Shown: positions 7,986 through 15,695, counted from the stretch's first letter. The stretch: DNA of 64,000 bases from Flavobacterium saccharophilum (GCF_900142735.1 NZ_FRBY01000002.1:620001-684000); one strand, 5' to 3'. The notes: generated by a model from the letters alone, not told the origin. Translations and numbers: made by a program.

Positions 7986-8079
7986 ATTCAATTACAATGA
8001 CAATGGCAATAACAATAACAATTTTCAGAAATTGAAATTGATTTTTGAAATTGATATTGCCATTGATTTTTGAAATTGA
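7986..8079 (+). repeat. Right flank: nested inverted and direct repeats
   Basis: CAATGGCAATA (8001-8011) and TATTGCCATTG (8055-8065) form an 11-bp inverted repeat, so this flank can fold into a long A+T-rich hairpin. GATTTTTGAAATTGA occurs twice (8040-8054 and 8065-8079). The terminal inverted repeat copy is 8051-8076. All are built from degenerate units close to CAATnnCAAT or its complement. Confidence 0.7.
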
Positions 8080-8087
8080 CATTGAAA

Positions 8088-9449
8088 ATGTACGCAATAC
8101 TAGACATAGAAACCACTGGAGGCCAGTTTAATGAAGAAGGAATTACCGAAATAGCCATTTATAAATTTGATGGCCATGAAGTAGTTGATCAATTCATTAG
8201 TCTTGTTAATCCTGAAATTCCGATTCAGCCTTTTGTGGTGAAATTAACCGGAATAAATAATGCTATGTTGCGTTCAGCTCCTAAATTCTTTGAAGTTGCA
8301 AAACGAATCATAGAAATCACTTCAGATTGTATAATTGTAGCACACAACGCTTCTTTTGATTACCGAATTTTACGTACCGAATTCAGACGTCTAGGATATG
8401 ACTTTGAAGCCAGAACACTTTGTACAGTCGAATTAGCTAAAAAATTAATTCCGGAACAACCTTCTTATAGTTTAGGAAAATTAGTTCGTGCGCTTGGCAT
8501 ACCAATGGCAGATCGTCATCGTGCCAGTGGCGACGCTATGGCAACGACAAAATTATTTAAGATGCTTTTAGAAAAAGATCTTGAAAAAACAATTGTAAAA
8601 GATTTTATAAAACTAGAAGTTGAAAAAGGTATTGCACCAAAATTGTTAGATTTAGTCGGACAAATGCCAACTAAAACAGGTGTTTATTATATTCATAATG
8701 AAGGTGGAAACTTAATTTATATTGGTAAAAGCCAAAATATCAGAAAAAGGGTCAATCAACATTTCACCGGAATTACTACAAAAAGCAAAAAAATACAGGC
8801 TGAAGTTTTCACAATAACCTATGACGAAACCGGAAGCGAATTAATTGCGCTTTTAAAAGAAAGTGAAGAAGTAAAAATAAACCGACCGAGACATAATCGA
8901 TCACAGAAAAAAACGGTGTTTCCTTTTGCTTTGTATGCAGAAAAAGATTCAAATGGTTATTTGAACATAAAACTTCAAAAAGCGGATGGCCGTAAAAAAG
9001 AAATTACCTCTTTTGCTTCTTTACAGGAAGGTAAAAATATGCTTTTCAAATTCACTTCAAAATATTTTCTGTGCCAAAAATTAACCGGTTTATATCAAAC
9101 TAAGAAAGAGTGTTTTCAATATAAAATCAAGGAATGTGATGGCGCTTGCATTGGCGAAGTTTCACCTGAAACGTATAACCTAAGAGTACAACAATTCATT
9201 TCAGAACATAGTTTTGAAAACAAAAGCATGATTCTTATTGACAGAGGCCGAAATGTAAACGAACGAAGCGCCGTATTAATCGAAGATGGTATTTATAAAG
9301 GCTATGCTTTTTACGATTTGAATTATCAGATTACGAACATCGAAATCTTAAAAAACATTCTAATTCCAATGCAAAACAATCGCGATGTAAAAAACATAAT
9401 TCAAAATTACATGCGCAAAAGTAAATCGCTTAAAATTCTTCATTTTTAA
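8088..9449 (+). CDS. DEDDh exonuclease fused to a GIY-YIG (UvrC/Cho-type) nuclease domain
   Basis: A 453-residue two-nuclease protein, starting at the ATG at 8088. The frame extends upstream to a TTG at 8070, but that part lies in the repeat flank. Residues 1-165 are a DnaQ-like DEDDh exonuclease with LDIETTGG (Asp6, Glu8), AHNASFDYRIL and the HRASGDAMATTKL end motif. From residue 198 a GIY-YIG domain follows (GVYYIHNEGGNLIYIGKS), then a UvrC/Cho-like region with a cysteine cluster (CFQYKIKECDGAC). Such fusions are annotated as DNA polymerase III epsilon-like or Cho-like proteins and may act in nucleotide excision repair. The role here is inferred from the domains. Confidence 0.85.
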   Translation: MYAILDIETTGGQFNEEGITEIAIYKFDGHEVVDQFISLVNPEIPIQPFVVKLTGINNAMLRSAPKFFEVAKRIIEITSDCIIVAHNASFDYRILRTEFRRLGYDFEARTLCTVELAKKLIPEQPSYSLGKLVRALGIPMADRHRASGDAMATTKLFKMLLEKDLEKTIVKDFIKLEVEKGIAPKLLDLVGQMPTKTGVYYIHNEGGNLIYIGKSQNIRKRVNQHFTGITTKSKKIQAEVFTITYDETGSELIALLKESEEVKINRPRHNRSQKKTVFPFALYAEKDSNGYLNIKLQKADGRKKEITSFASLQEGKNMLFKFTSKYFLCQKLTGLYQTKKECFQYKIKECDGACIGEVSPETYNLRVQQFISEHSFENKSMILIDRGRNVNERSAVLIEDGIYKGYAFYDLNYQITNIEILKNILIPMQNNRDVKNIIQNYMRKSKSLKILHF

Positions 9450-9478
9450 AATACCCTAATTTTCTTTATCTTAGTGAT

Positions 9479-10318
9479 ATGACAAAAATGAAATCCCAAT
9501 ACGAAAGCTTTAGAGAAAAAATAAAAGTAATTCTTTACGGAACAGATACCGTTTTAGGAAGACTTTTCGATTTGGTTTTACTCGGATTAATTTTACTGAG
9601 TGTACTTTTGGTCATGATGGAGACCGTTCAGGGAATCAACCAAAAATACCATTCCCAACTTATTATCTGTGAATGGATTATCACCGTCTTTTTTACCATC
9701 GAGTATATTTTACGTATTATCTCCATTCAAAAACCTGTAAAATATATTTTTAGTTTTTATGGTATCATCGATTTACTTGCTGTATTACCCATGTATCTTT
9801 CCATATTTTTTCCGGGAGCTAGTATTTTATCGGTTATAAGAGCGTTACGCTTTTTCAGATTATTCAAAATACTTCATATTCCGCAAATTTCACATCAGTC
9901 TGTACAGCTGCGTGAGGCAATCGAAGCCAGTAAAGAAAAAATTCTTGTTTTTATCTATTTCGTATTGATCAGTACTGTAATTATCGGTTCTGTTATGTAT
10001 GTGATAGAAGGCAAAGAAAGTGGTTTTACAAGCATCCCAGTCAGTATTTATTGGACTATAGTAACCTTGACAACAGTCGGTTATGGAGATATTTCACCGA
10101 TAACCCCTTTAGGTCAATTTGTTGCTTCATTCGTTATGATTTTGGGTTACGGAATTATAGCCGTTCCAACCGGAATTGTTACTGCAGAATTTGCCAAAAA
10201 CAGTTTAAAAAATAATACTGTAAGCGGGAAAAAAACATGCCAAAATTGTAATTCACAAGTCCACTTTGATAATGCAAAGTACTGCTACGAATGTGGAACA
10301 GAATTACCTAATATTTAA
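9479..10318 (+). CDS. Voltage-gated-type potassium channel with C-terminal zinc ribbon
   Basis: A 279-residue ion channel subunit. Six membrane segments fit residues 30-240, including an S4-like helix with regularly spaced basic residues (Arg121, Arg124, Arg127, Lys130) and a pore helix leading to the K+ selectivity filter TVGYGD (199-204). A tetramer in the inner membrane is expected. After S6 a short linker leads to a zinc ribbon with two CxxC pairs (Cys254/257 and Cys269/272), an uncommon tail for this family. The gene is 29 bases after the nuclease gene and may be co-transcribed with it. Confidence 0.88.
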   Translation: MTKMKSQYESFREKIKVILYGTDTVLGRLFDLVLLGLILLSVLLVMMETVQGINQKYHSQLIICEWIITVFFTIEYILRIISIQKPVKYIFSFYGIIDLLAVLPMYLSIFFPGASILSVIRALRFFRLFKILHIPQISHQSVQLREAIEASKEKILVFIYFVLISTVIIGSVMYVIEGKESGFTSIPVSIYWTIVTLTTVGYGDISPITPLGQFVASFVMILGYGIIAVPTGIVTAEFAKNSLKNNTVSGKKTCQNCNSQVHFDNAKYCYECGTELPNI

Positions 10319-10322
10319 TTTA

Positions 10323-10468
10323 TGGAGCTATTTCCAGCTGTACATTGCAACTCCTCCTTATCTTTGCTGTTTTTTTAAGGTATAAAAGGAGCTTCCGCTG
10401 GTCGCTCTTTTATCCCAAAAAAAACTAACAAATATAAGTCCGGGGTTTTCATTCCCATCTGGGCTAGA
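10323..10468 (+). repeat. Structured intergenic element, possibly a dispersed flavobacterial repeat
   Basis: The gap between the channel gene and miaA is filled by a sequence that is less A+T-rich than the neighbouring gaps. It starts GGAGCTATTTCCAGCT and ends CATCTGGGCTAG just before miaA. The middle folds: ATAAAAGGAGC (10382-10392) pairs with GCTCTTTTAT (10404-10413), with one bulged G. There is no ORF. The start and end phrases resemble a repeat I recall from other flavobacterial gaps, which is a memory and not a search result. Confidence 0.4.
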
Positions 10469-10474
10469 AGAAAT

Positions 10475-11395
10475 ATGAAATACTTAATTACCATTGTCGG
10501 ACCAACAGCTATAGGCAAAACAGCCTTGAGTATTGCTTTGGCACAACATTTCAATTGTGAAATAATATCCTGTGACAGCCGTCAGTTTTTTAAAGAAATG
10601 ACGATCGGAACAGCAGTTCCAAATCAGGAGGAGTTAAAATCCGCTAAGCACCATTTTATTCAAAACAAATCCATTTTCGAAAATTATACCGTTGGTGATT
10701 ACGAAAAAGAAGCACTTTTAAAATTAGAAGAATTATTTCAGAAAAATGATTTTGCTATTTTAATTGGTGGTTCAGGATTGTATGTAGATGCTGTTTTGAA
10801 AGGATTTGACGAATTTCCTGAAATCAATCCAGAAATTCGTTCTGAAGTAAATTCAAATTATGAAAAACTTGGAATCAATTATTTACAAGAACAATTACAG
10901 AATTTAGATCCAGACTATTTTCAAAAAATAACTTTAGAAAATCCGCAAACACTTCAAAACCCACAACGAATGATGCGTTTTGTAGAAGTTTGTATCGGAA
11001 CTCAAAAGCCATATTCTTCTTTTTTAAATCAGAAAAAAAACAACCGAAACTTTACTCCTGTTTTAATTGGTTTAGAAGCAGACAGAAAAGTAATTTATGA
11101 TCGTATTAATCAACGCGTTGATATTATGATGAACGAAGGTTTACTAGATGAAGCAAAAGCTCTGTATCCTAATAAAGCGTTAAATGCGCTTCAAACGGTC
11201 GGTTATAGAGAAATATTTAGTTATTTTGACGGAGATTTCACCTTGCCATTTGCCATCGAAGAAATCAAGAAAAATACCCGAAGATTTTCCAAAAGACAAT
11301 TGACGTGGTTCAAAAGAAATGAAAACACGAAATGGTTTGATTACGCAACAGATAAAAAATACATCACCAATTACATAGAAAATCTAATAAAGTAA
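10475..11395 (+). CDS. miaA: tRNA dimethylallyltransferase
   Basis: A 306-residue MiaA, which adds the isopentenyl group to A37 of tRNAs reading codons starting with U. The P-loop GPTAIGKTA is at residues 9-17, followed by the substrate motif SCDSRQFFKEM, the GTAVP segment, the GGSGLYVDAVLKGFD motif, and the C-terminal TVGYREIFSYFDG and TRRFSKRQLTWFKR segments. Length is normal. The start codon is six bases after the structured element of the preceding gap, so that RNA could form part of the 5' untranslated region. Confidence 0.95.
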   Translation: MKYLITIVGPTAIGKTALSIALAQHFNCEIISCDSRQFFKEMTIGTAVPNQEELKSAKHHFIQNKSIFENYTVGDYEKEALLKLEELFQKNDFAILIGGSGLYVDAVLKGFDEFPEINPEIRSEVNSNYEKLGINYLQEQLQNLDPDYFQKITLENPQTLQNPQRMMRFVEVCIGTQKPYSSFLNQKKNNRNFTPVLIGLEADRKVIYDRINQRVDIMMNEGLLDEAKALYPNKALNALQTVGYREIFSYFDGDFTLPFAIEEIKKNTRRFSKRQLTWFKRNENTKWFDYATDKKYITNYIENLIK

Positions 11396-11456
11396 GATCA
11401 AAGTCTTTTTTCTGTGCTCTTTATTCTATTCTCTAAAATAAATATAAAATTACAAA

Positions 11457-12203
11457 ATGCCAATATCTCCAAATTTCACATCAGTTTTAAGTAAAGACTG
11501 GGAAATCAATTTCACGCAGTGCACACCAAACGGTTATTTAAAATACACTGATTTGTGTAATATTTTACAATTAACCGCTGCTGCACATTCTGAAGTTGGT
11601 GGAATCAGTTTTTTTGATATGCAGGAATTTCATCAGGCCTGGGTTTTAAGCCGAATGAGAGTTGAGATTTCAGAATTGCCAAAATGGCAAGATGTTGTAA
11701 CGGTAAAAACATGGATTAACAGCTTAGAAAATTCACGCTCTGTTCGTGCTCTCGAAATGTATGTTAACGGAAAGAAAATTGTTGGCTGCGAAACATATTG
11801 GGCTGTATTTAACACGCAATTGCGACGCCCTGAAGCTTTGGCTTTACCCTATGAACACTTTGAATTATTTCCTGAAAACAGAGCTACTGCTGAAGGTTTT
11901 TCTAAAATCAATATCAATCATGAAAAAGAAGCGGTTTTTGAAAAAACAGTTTATTTATCTGATTTAGACATTGTAAATCACGTTAACAATGTCAAATATT
12001 TAGAATGGTGTCTTGATCACGTTGATCCAAAAAGAATTATGAAACAGGAAGTTAAAAGCTTCGAAATGAATTTCATGAAAGAGCTTTCATTAAAAGATAA
12101 TGTCGTAATTCATGAAAGTGAAGATGATGATCATACTATTGCAACATTCAGTATCACCAAAAATGAAAAAACTTGCTTTGCTCTAGAATTGCACTGGAAA
12201 TAA
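11457..12203 (+). CDS. Acyl-ACP thioesterase (plant FatA/FatB-like)
   Basis: A 248-residue double hot-dog enzyme that hydrolyses acyl-ACP to free fatty acid. The first hot-dog domain (about 10-130) includes WEINFTQCTPNGYLKYTDL and the WVLSRMRVEI strand. The second carries the catalytic stretch DIVNHVNNVKYLEWCLD, matching the conserved Asn/His region of FatA/FatB. The bacterial enzymes of this family release fatty acids for lipid remodelling. It lies 61 bases downstream of miaA. Chain-length preference cannot be predicted. Confidence 0.88.
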   Translation: MPISPNFTSVLSKDWEINFTQCTPNGYLKYTDLCNILQLTAAAHSEVGGISFFDMQEFHQAWVLSRMRVEISELPKWQDVVTVKTWINSLENSRSVRALEMYVNGKKIVGCETYWAVFNTQLRRPEALALPYEHFELFPENRATAEGFSKININHEKEAVFEKTVYLSDLDIVNHVNNVKYLEWCLDHVDPKRIMKQEVKSFEMNFMKELSLKDNVVIHESEDDDHTIATFSITKNEKTCFALELHWK

Positions 12204-12230
12204 TACTTATACATTTCGGATTGCATAGCC

Positions 12231-12390
12231 TCTATGGGACAAATATTCATTCTCATAATAATTTTCTACCAATATTTAATCTCTACGAGATATTATAAAA
12301 ATCTACTACAAAACAAAATACTCCTTTAGGAGTTATATGTAGGTAGAAAAAGAAAAAAATTAGAACACCTATAAAGTGTCCCATAGGGAC
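12231..12390. repeat. Palindrome cluster (mini-hairpin array) in the gap after the thioesterase
   Basis: Nested inverted repeats: CTATGGGACA (12232-12241) with TGTCCCATAG (12377-12386), TTTTCTACC (12262-12270) with GGTAGAAAA (12342-12350), and the short palindromes ATCTCTACGAGAT (12279-12291) and ACTCCTTTAGGAGT (12320-12333). GTCCCATAGGGAC at the right end is itself a 5-3-5 palindrome. The same style recurs at 63200-63351. There is no coding capacity. Confidence 0.6.
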
Positions 12391-12419
12391 TACACATTTA
12401 TCTAAACCTATAAATTGAA

Positions 12420-12452
12420 AAACGATGCAATTCAAATTAGAATCGCATCGTT
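12420..12452. terminator. Terminator hairpin between convergent genes
   Basis: AACGATGC (12421-12428) pairs with GCATCGTT (12445-12452), with a T run on the plus side and an A run on the other arm. It lies 20 bases past the stop of the minus-strand TPR gene. Confidence 0.75.
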
Positions 12453-12472
12453 TTTTCTATTTAAATCAAAAA

Positions 12473-13009
12473 TCATTTTGATTTCTTTTTTGAATCTTTT
12501 TTATTTTTATTCTGCTTTTTTTTCTTTTCTAACAATTCCAATTTTCCTTTAATTCTTTTCTCTACTTCCGTAATATCAGAATCAAAAGCAAATTGTAAAG
12601 TGCAAAGTTTAGCATTCTTAATTTCTTTAAGCGCATTTTTAAATTGCTGTTGCGCTTCTAAAAGAATAGCTTTCTTTACATAAATATCAGATTTATTAAT
12701 TCCTTTTATTGTTAAAGCAAAATCAATCAGCTTTTGCGCTTCTTCATAATCTTCATTTAAAATTAAAGTCTGCAAATAATGCGGATACACTTCAAGTGCA
12801 TGAATATTAATAGCTAAAGCTTCCTGAAAATAGTTTTTTGCTTCTTCATAATTCCATAATTGCTCTGCCTGGATTCTTCCATACAAACACAAAACCATTG
12901 TATTTTTCGCATCATATGAAAAAGCATAATCTAAAGATTCAATCGTTTCTTCAAGCGAATACGGATAATTATCCAAAGCCTGAAAAAGATATTTATCAAT
13001 TGTTTTCAT
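12473..13009 (-). CDS. Tetratricopeptide-repeat protein with a lysine-rich tail
   Basis: A 178-residue, cytoplasmic-looking protein made of about four TPR-like helix pairs (for example MVLCLYGRIQAEQLWNYEEA and VYPHYLQTLILNEDYEEA). It ends in a strongly basic tail of about 22 residues, mostly Lys with Asn and Ser, that could bind RNA or membranes. No signal peptide is seen. It follows prfH on the same strand after 77 bases, so it may belong to the rtcB-prfH unit; that is inferred from position only. A terminator follows at 12420-12452. Confidence 0.7.
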   Translation of the reverse strand: MKTIDKYLFQALDNYPYSLEETIESLDYAFSYDAKNTMVLCLYGRIQAEQLWNYEEAKNYFQEALAINIHALEVYPHYLQTLILNEDYEEAQKLIDFALTIKGINKSDIYVKKAILLEAQQQFKNALKEIKNAKLCTLQFAFDSDITEVEKRIKGKLELLEKKKKQNKNKKDSKKKSK

Positions 13010-13086
13010 TTTATGTGTTGCTATTTATTGTTTTCTTTTGGCCACATATAATTCGCATATCATGATTGTTTTCTGCGACCAACTTT

Positions 13087-13776
13087 TTAATTATGCTCAT
13101 TTCGTAAATCTTGTTTTAATTTCTGACGAGTTCCTTTATAGTTTTTCTCTACTTTATTCTTTTTGAAATCACTTCCGGTAAAAACTCTAACAGGATTTCC
13201 TCGCTCAATACTGAGTTGGTTCTCCCATTGTTTCCCTACATGATTCTTAAGTTGTACTAGTTTTTCGTCTTCTAATTTTTTTAATAATCTTTCTGTCGCC
13301 AGTTTTTTGTTTTGGTGTTGCGATCGGCTGTCCATCGAAACTACGACAATTCCTGTCGGAATATGAGTTGCTCTTATAGCTGAACTTACTTTATTGACGT
13401 GCTGCCCACCAGCGCCAGAACTTCGCATGGCCTGATATTGAATATCATTTACCGAAACTAATCCGTTTTTTTGTGGTTCGATTTCAAAAATTCCAATAAA
13501 CCAGTTTTTGCGTTTGTGCATTTTTCTAAACTGACTTTGTCCAATCCATTGAATTGTTCCAATCCATGAACTAACAAATTGAGCTGCATTTTCTCCTTTT
13601 ACAGAAATCGAAGCCGTTTCAACAGTTCCATTTTCCTGACCCGCTTCTCTCTGTAGCAAAACAGTTTCTAATTGCTGTTCCTGAGCTTCTTCCAAAACTT
13701 TTTTAAGCACTTGGGCGACTACCCAAGTGCATTCTGCAGGTCCGCGACCTGCTGTTATCTGAATTATTTTTTCCAC
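13087..13776 (-). CDS. prfH: Peptide chain release factor-like protein PrfH
   Basis: A 229-residue class I release factor homologue that lacks the stop-codon recognition domain. The peptidyl-tRNA hydrolysis motif GGQ is at residues 123-125 ([19 protein letters not shown]), followed by [11 protein letters not shown]. The N-terminal 100 residues are the PrfH-specific region. PrfH is known to pair with RtcB ligases; it frees peptides from ribosomes whose decoding centre has been cut, so that the rRNA can be resealed. Here rtcB lies 11 bases upstream on the same strand, which supports that role. Confidence 0.93.
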   Translation of the reverse strand: MEKIIQITAGRGPAECTWVVAQVLKKVLEEAQEQQLETVLLQREAGQENGTVETASISVKGENAAQFVSSWIGTIQWIGQSQFRKMHKRKNWFIGIFEIEPQKNGLVSVNDIQYQAMRSSGAGGQHVNKVSSAIRATHIPTGIVVVSMDSRSQHQNKKLATERLLKKLEDEKLVQLKNHVGKQWENQLSIERGNPVRVFTGSDFKKNKVEKNYKGTRQKLKQDLRNEHN

Positions 13777-13787
13777 TTTAATTTTTT

Positions 13788-15179
13788 TTATCGGTCCATT
13801 CTAACAATTTTTGGAGTAAAAGTTCCCAGAACTTCTACCAAATCAGTTTGATTAGCCATCACTTTTGTAATGTCTTTGTAAGCCATCGGAGCTTCATCAA
13901 TATTTCCTCCAATCAAGGTTACCTCATGCGCTTTCAAAACCTTTTTAATTTCGCTTTGCGTGAAAGTACTTTTACATTTCGCTCTCGAAAATAAACGTCC
14001 CGCTCCATGCGAAGCCGAGTTTAAACTTTCAGCATTACCTTTTCCTTTAACAATGTAGCCAGGTGCTGTCATAGAACCCGGAATAATTCCCAATTGACCT
14101 TCTGCAGCAGGCGTCGCTCCTTTTCTGTGCACGATGCATTCCTGACCATTAACCATTTCTTTCCACGCAAAATTGTGATGATTTTCGATTGTTACCACTA
14201 CTCTTTTACCAATCGCTTTGGCTATTCTCCTATGAATATCATCATGACAGGCTTTTGCATATTCTCCAGCCAAATTCATTGCCAGCCAATATTCCTGACC
14301 ATCGTGCGTATTCAAATCTAACCAAGCCAAGTGCTGCACATTTTTAGGCAACGGACATTGCTTTGTCGCCAGATAGGTATAATGTTTAGCAATATTAGCA
14401 CCTAATCCTCGCGAGCCACTGTGTGACAGAACAGCAAAATACTGACCAACTCCAATCTTCCATTCATTCTCAGGATTCTCAATTTTTGCAATTCCAAATT
14501 CCACAAAATGGTTTCCTCCGCCAGAACTTCCCAATTGTTTGTATGCTTTAGGCAAAAGATTCTTTAATAACGGAATATCCTGAAACTCACTTTTGTAAAA
14601 AACATCATGATCTACTCTTGAAGCATGAACTTCATTCATTCCAAACTTGGTATTATCTTTTAAAATTGCTTCTAATTGATGTTCTTTTCCTTTGAAATAG
14701 GAAGCCGGTAAATCAAAAATCGAAAGACTCATTCTGCATCCGATGTCTACTCCAACTCCGTATGGAATAACAGCATTATCAGTTGCCAAAACTCCTCCAA
14801 TTGGTAATCCATAACCTGAATGTGCATCTGGCATTAAAGCTCCTGCCACTGAAATTGGTAATTTTAAAGAATCATACAACTGAAATTTAGCTTGTTGATC
14901 AATTTCATTTTCACCAAAAATGGTAAAGGGAGCACGAGTTGTTTTCATCTGGTGCATTCTTACCTGAACGGGGTTTATCAAACCTTCTGCTACTTTTCCC
15001 CAGGTTCCGTTTCCTTCAAACTTTTCAGGATGAAGCAATACTTCCTTAGCTTCTGTTAGAATGGATTCTTTTTTTTCTCTTTTTCTGTATCTGTTAATTT
15101 GCCCTAAGGCGATGTTTATTGAATTGTTTTTCGGAAAGCCTAATTTAATTAGGTCCTTTCCGGATAATTTATTTCCCAT
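13788..15179 (-). CDS. rtcB: RtcB-family RNA ligase (PrfH-associated)
   Basis: A 463-residue GTP-dependent RNA ligase joining 2',3'-cyclic phosphate (3'-phosphate) and 5'-OH ends. Metal ligands and motifs are visible: [21 protein letters not shown] with Asp145 and Cys148, SGGGNHFVE with His224, HSGSRGLG with His253, and the probable guanylylated His391 in [13 protein letters not shown]. The GCRM variant replaces the commoner GCGM. Adjacency to prfH identifies it as the ribosome-repair type rather than a tRNA-splicing ligase. A short leader ORF and terminator lie 150-290 bases upstream and may control it. Confidence 0.93.
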   Translation of the reverse strand: MGNKLSGKDLIKLGFPKNNSINIALGQINRYRKREKKESILTEAKEVLLHPEKFEGNGTWGKVAEGLINPVQVRMHQMKTTRAPFTIFGENEIDQQAKFQLYDSLKLPISVAGALMPDAHSGYGLPIGGVLATDNAVIPYGVGVDIGCRMSLSIFDLPASYFKGKEHQLEAILKDNTKFGMNEVHASRVDHDVFYKSEFQDIPLLKNLLPKAYKQLGSSGGGNHFVEFGIAKIENPENEWKIGVGQYFAVLSHSGSRGLGANIAKHYTYLATKQCPLPKNVQHLAWLDLNTHDGQEYWLAMNLAGEYAKACHDDIHRRIAKAIGKRVVVTIENHHNFAWKEMVNGQECIVHRKGATPAAEGQLGIIPGSMTAPGYIVKGKGNAESLNSASHGAGRLFSRAKCKSTFTQSEIKKVLKAHEVTLIGGNIDEAPMAYKDITKVMANQTDLVEVLGTFTPKIVRMDR

Positions 15180-15327
15180 AAATTTTTAATTATTCTTATT
15201 GTTTTTTTTGCAAACCGATGCTCGTCAAAACTGAAAGTTCAACCAAAACATAAGCGTGCGAAATCTTTTATCCTTTTTGGATAAATAGTAAAATCAGTTA
15301 TTCGGGAAAATTTGAAGTGTCTAGAAT
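15180..15327 (-). other. rtcB 5' leader region downstream of the attenuator hairpin
   Basis: A 148-base stretch with no ORF. It contains a 7-bp stem, TTTATCC (15267-15273) with GGATAAA (15279-15285), and no exact TAnnTTTG box on the minus strand. The lack of a clear promoter here is one reason to think that rtcB is transcribed from further upstream, through the hairpin at 15328-15364. Confidence 0.5.
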
Positions 15328-15364
15328 AAAAAAAGCCCGAAACTAAATGTCTTCGGGCTTTTTT
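15328..15364 (-). terminator. Intrinsic terminator, possible attenuator of rtcB-prfH
   Basis: On the minus strand AAAAAAGCCCGAA pairs with TTCGGGCTTTTTT around a 10-nt loop, followed by more T. It comes 20 bases after the stop of a 27-residue leader ORF and 149 bases before the rtcB start. Its 5' arm can pair instead with 15394-15408. Confidence 0.85.
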
Positions 15365-15408
15365 ATATATCTAAAAATGAATTTCTAGGATTGAAATAAG
15401 CCACGAAG
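15351..15408 (-). promoter_or_regulatory. Alternative (antiterminator-like) pairing
   Basis: In the transcript, CTTCGTGGCTTATTT (15408 down to 15394, the last codons of the leader ORF) can pair with the 5' arm of the terminator (15364 down to 15351). The pairing is ten base pairs with one bulged U, then more A-U pairs after one mismatch. The two structures exclude each other. A further hairpin (15417-15434) lies earlier in the leader ORF. Whether this works in the cell is inference. Confidence 0.45.
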
Positions 15409-15468
15409 AAGCGCTGCACCAAATCCGTTTGGTGTGAAGCTTTGTGATGTTGATGTAAGTACAAACAT
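15385..15468 (-). CDS. 27-residue leader peptide upstream of rtcB
   Basis: The small frame starts at ATG 15468-15466 and ends at TAG 15387-15385; the peptide begins MFVLTSTSQSFTP and ends ALLRGLFQS. It has no run of a single amino acid, unlike classical biosynthetic leaders, but is rich in Ser, Thr, Leu and Phe. An exact -7 box lies 68 bases upstream (15536-15543). The ORF contains a hairpin (CACCAAA 15417-15423 with TTTGGTG 15428-15434), and its 3' end overlaps the possible antiterminator arm. It could also be chance coding within a small RNA; only conservation in other species would settle this. Confidence 0.45.
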   Translation of the reverse strand: MFVLTSTSQSFTPNGFGAALLRGLFQS

Positions 15469-15535
15469 TTCTCTTCGTTTTATTAGGGTTATTATTTTTT
15501 CGTTTGCAAATATTCATAATTGTTTTTCTATTTTC

Positions 15536-15562
15536 CAAATTTATTTTAAGAAAATTCATCAA
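15536..15562 (-). promoter_or_regulatory. Candidate promoter of the rtcB leader
   Basis: On the minus strand TAAATTTG (15543-15536) matches the -7 consensus exactly, with a -33 TTG at 15562-15560 and a 16-base spacer, slightly short. A second, imperfect box (AATATTTG) lies at 15514-15507. Confidence 0.45.
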
Positions 15563-15671
15563 AAAATACTTTAAACACTATAAGTCAACAATAAAATACC
15601 AGCTATTTAACTGATAATAAGAATTATACAACGACATGTTTTTAAATATTGAAAAAAACAAATGACAAAAA

Positions 15672-15695
15672 AAAGCTCTGATTTCTCAGAGCTTT
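15672..15695 (-). terminator. Terminator of the rprX-rprY unit
   Basis: AAAGCTCTGA (15672-15681) pairs with TCAGAGCTTT (15686-15695) around a 4-nt loop, with a run of T on the minus strand, 27 bases past the response regulator stop codon. Confidence 0.85.

Larger units (their letters stand above)
7591..8076 (+). mobile_element. Candidate inverted-repeat cassette carrying a four-helix-bundle gene
   Basis: A 486-bp unit bounded by 26-bp imperfect inverted repeats: 7591-7616 and 8051-8076 match at 24 of 26 positions when one is reverse-complemented. The left repeat begins on the first base after the yggS stop and the right one ends 11 bases before the next gene's ATG. The only gene inside encodes a four-helix-bundle protein. 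No transposase is present, so if it moves, it must do so passively. Calling it mobile is inference; the repeats and their position are seen directly. Confidence 0.4.

Noticed and set aside
8070..8087. TTG start for the exonuclease gene 18 bases upstream
   Set aside because: Those codons lie in the repeat flank and read as repeat units; the DEDDh domain begins right after the ATG at 8088.
15385..15468. Reading the leader peptide as an amino-acid-sensing leader as in trp or his operons
   Set aside because: There is no run of one amino acid and the downstream genes are not biosynthetic.
15371..15562. 63-codon minus-strand ORF overlapping the rtcB leader
   Set aside because: Its composition is rich in Lys, Asn and Ile without any domain. 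The shorter ORF in another frame fits better with the box upstream and the terminator downstream.
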